In this document: positions 4,868 through 5,246 of the stretch, one piece after another | How positions within the stretch are numbered: the stretch's first letter is position 1 | Layout: each line of letters starts with the position of its first letter | Source of the DNA: CAXGUU01 sp964012875 | GTDB lineage: Bacteria > Pseudomonadota > Gammaproteobacteria > Ga0077536 | Length of the DNA stretch: 5,246 bases | Assembly (NCBI GenBank): GCA_964012875.1 | Contig: CAXGUU010000240.1 | Coordinates: 1 to 5,246 of the forward strand | Reading direction: 5' to 3' | Program-made: the position numbers and the translations under genes | Notes under the pieces: model-generated | Told to the model about the DNA's origin: nothing | Database searches by the model: none | What the model saw: only the letters and a program-made list of their open reading frames with translations

Positions 4868-5246
4868 ATGCAACGCGCTTCAATCTGGCGTGCAGGAGAG
4901 CTGCCCCCTGCTGTCACTGAAGCCACTGGTTTTCCGTCACTCGATGGGGCTTTGCCGGGGGGAGGCTGGCCGCAATCAGGCCTGACAGAAATCCTCTTTT
5001 CGACATCCGGTATCGGCGCTTTGCGCCTGGTGCTACCCGCCCTCTCCCATCTGAGCCAACAGGGTGGCTGGATTATTTGGGTTTGCCCGCCACACTTGCC
5101 TTACCCGCCCGCGCTTCATGAATTCGGTATGGATTTGTCGCGCATGCTGCTCATCGAATTGCCGGAAGAACAGTCGGCGCAGGAAGAGCTGTCCTTATGG
5201 GCGTTTGAACAGGCGCTCAGGTTCCAGGATTGCGCCGCGGCACTGA
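4868..5246 (+). CDS. imuA: ImuA-type protein of the SOS mutagenesis cassette (3' end outside window)
   Basis: The frame is open from ATG 4868 to the right edge, giving 126 visible residues. They begin M-Q-R-A-S-I-W-R-A-G. Recognisable parts are L-D-G-A-L-P-G-G-G-W-P at 25-35, L-T-E-I-L at 39-43, G-I-G-A-L-R-L-V-L-P-A-L at 48-59, W-V-C-P-P-H-L-P-Y-P-P-A-L at 71-83, and L-W-A-F-E-Q-A-L-R at 110-118. This is the pattern of ImuA, a RecA/SulA-like ATPase-fold protein that works with ImuB (an inactive Y-family polymerase relative) and DnaE2 in error-prone lesion bypass. A purine-rich AAGGGA (4858-4863) four bases before the ATG serves as ribosome site and supports this start. The 14-bp gap to lexA has no room for its own promoter, so expression should follow LexA control. 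An imuB and dnaE2 pair is expected downstream but is not in view. Confusion with SulA is unlikely given the long G-G-G-W-P and P-P-H-L-P-Y match. Confidence 0.88.
   Translation, partial: MQRASIWRAGELPPAVTEATGFPSLDGALPGGGWPQSGLTEILFSTSGIGALRLVLPALSHLSQQGGWIIWVCPPHLPYPPALHEFGMDLSRMLLIELPEEQSAQEELSLWAFEQALRFQDCAAAL

Noticed and set aside
1..5246. CRISPR array, tRNA or rRNA genes, toxin-antitoxin or phage-defence module
   Set aside because: Read through on both strands; no regularly spaced repeats, no cloverleaf-like sequence, and no gene pair of that kind seen.

Overview
The window looks like a gammaproteobacterial chromosome segment of moderately high G+C content. The evidence is a GlnRS very close to the Escherichia coli enzyme, an E. 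coli-like DgkA, and a LexA with an E. coli-type recognition helix and SOS box beside imuA. I cannot name the genus. All assignments come from reading protein motifs and DNA sites by eye, with no database search.

Layout: (1) 1-300, the 3' end of a class III adenylate/guanylate cyclase gene on the plus strand, interrupted near its end by an in-frame TGA. (2) 334-2004, glnS on the minus strand, convergent with the cyclase, with a sigma70-like promoter at 2040-2067. (3) 2041-2324, a non-coding stretch: a GC-rich, hairpin-forming block (about 2057-2175), then an AT-rich stretch. (4) 2325-2519, the N-terminal helix-turn-helix remnant of a transposase, probably of the IS481/IS3-like integrase group. 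(5) 2579-4014, dgkA and an NAD-type isocitrate dehydrogenase gene on the minus strand, 35 bp apart and probably co-transcribed with the dehydrogenase first. (6) 4159-5246, divergently, a promoter with two abutting LexA boxes driving lexA and, 14 bp downstream, imuA, which runs off the window.

Functionally the clearest unit is the lexA-imuA pair. LexA represses its own promoter, and imuA lies in the same transcript, so DNA damage should induce both. In other proteobacteria imuA is followed by imuB and dnaE2, forming a translesion mutagenesis cassette; that part would lie beyond the right edge. The remaining genes are housekeeping: glutamine tRNA charging, diacylglycerol recycling and a TCA-cycle step. 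I saw no CRISPR array, RNA gene, defence system or evidently undescribed system. The points most worth a second look are the LexA operator arrangement, the interrupted cyclase tail, and the structured block with a transposase scar upstream of glnS.
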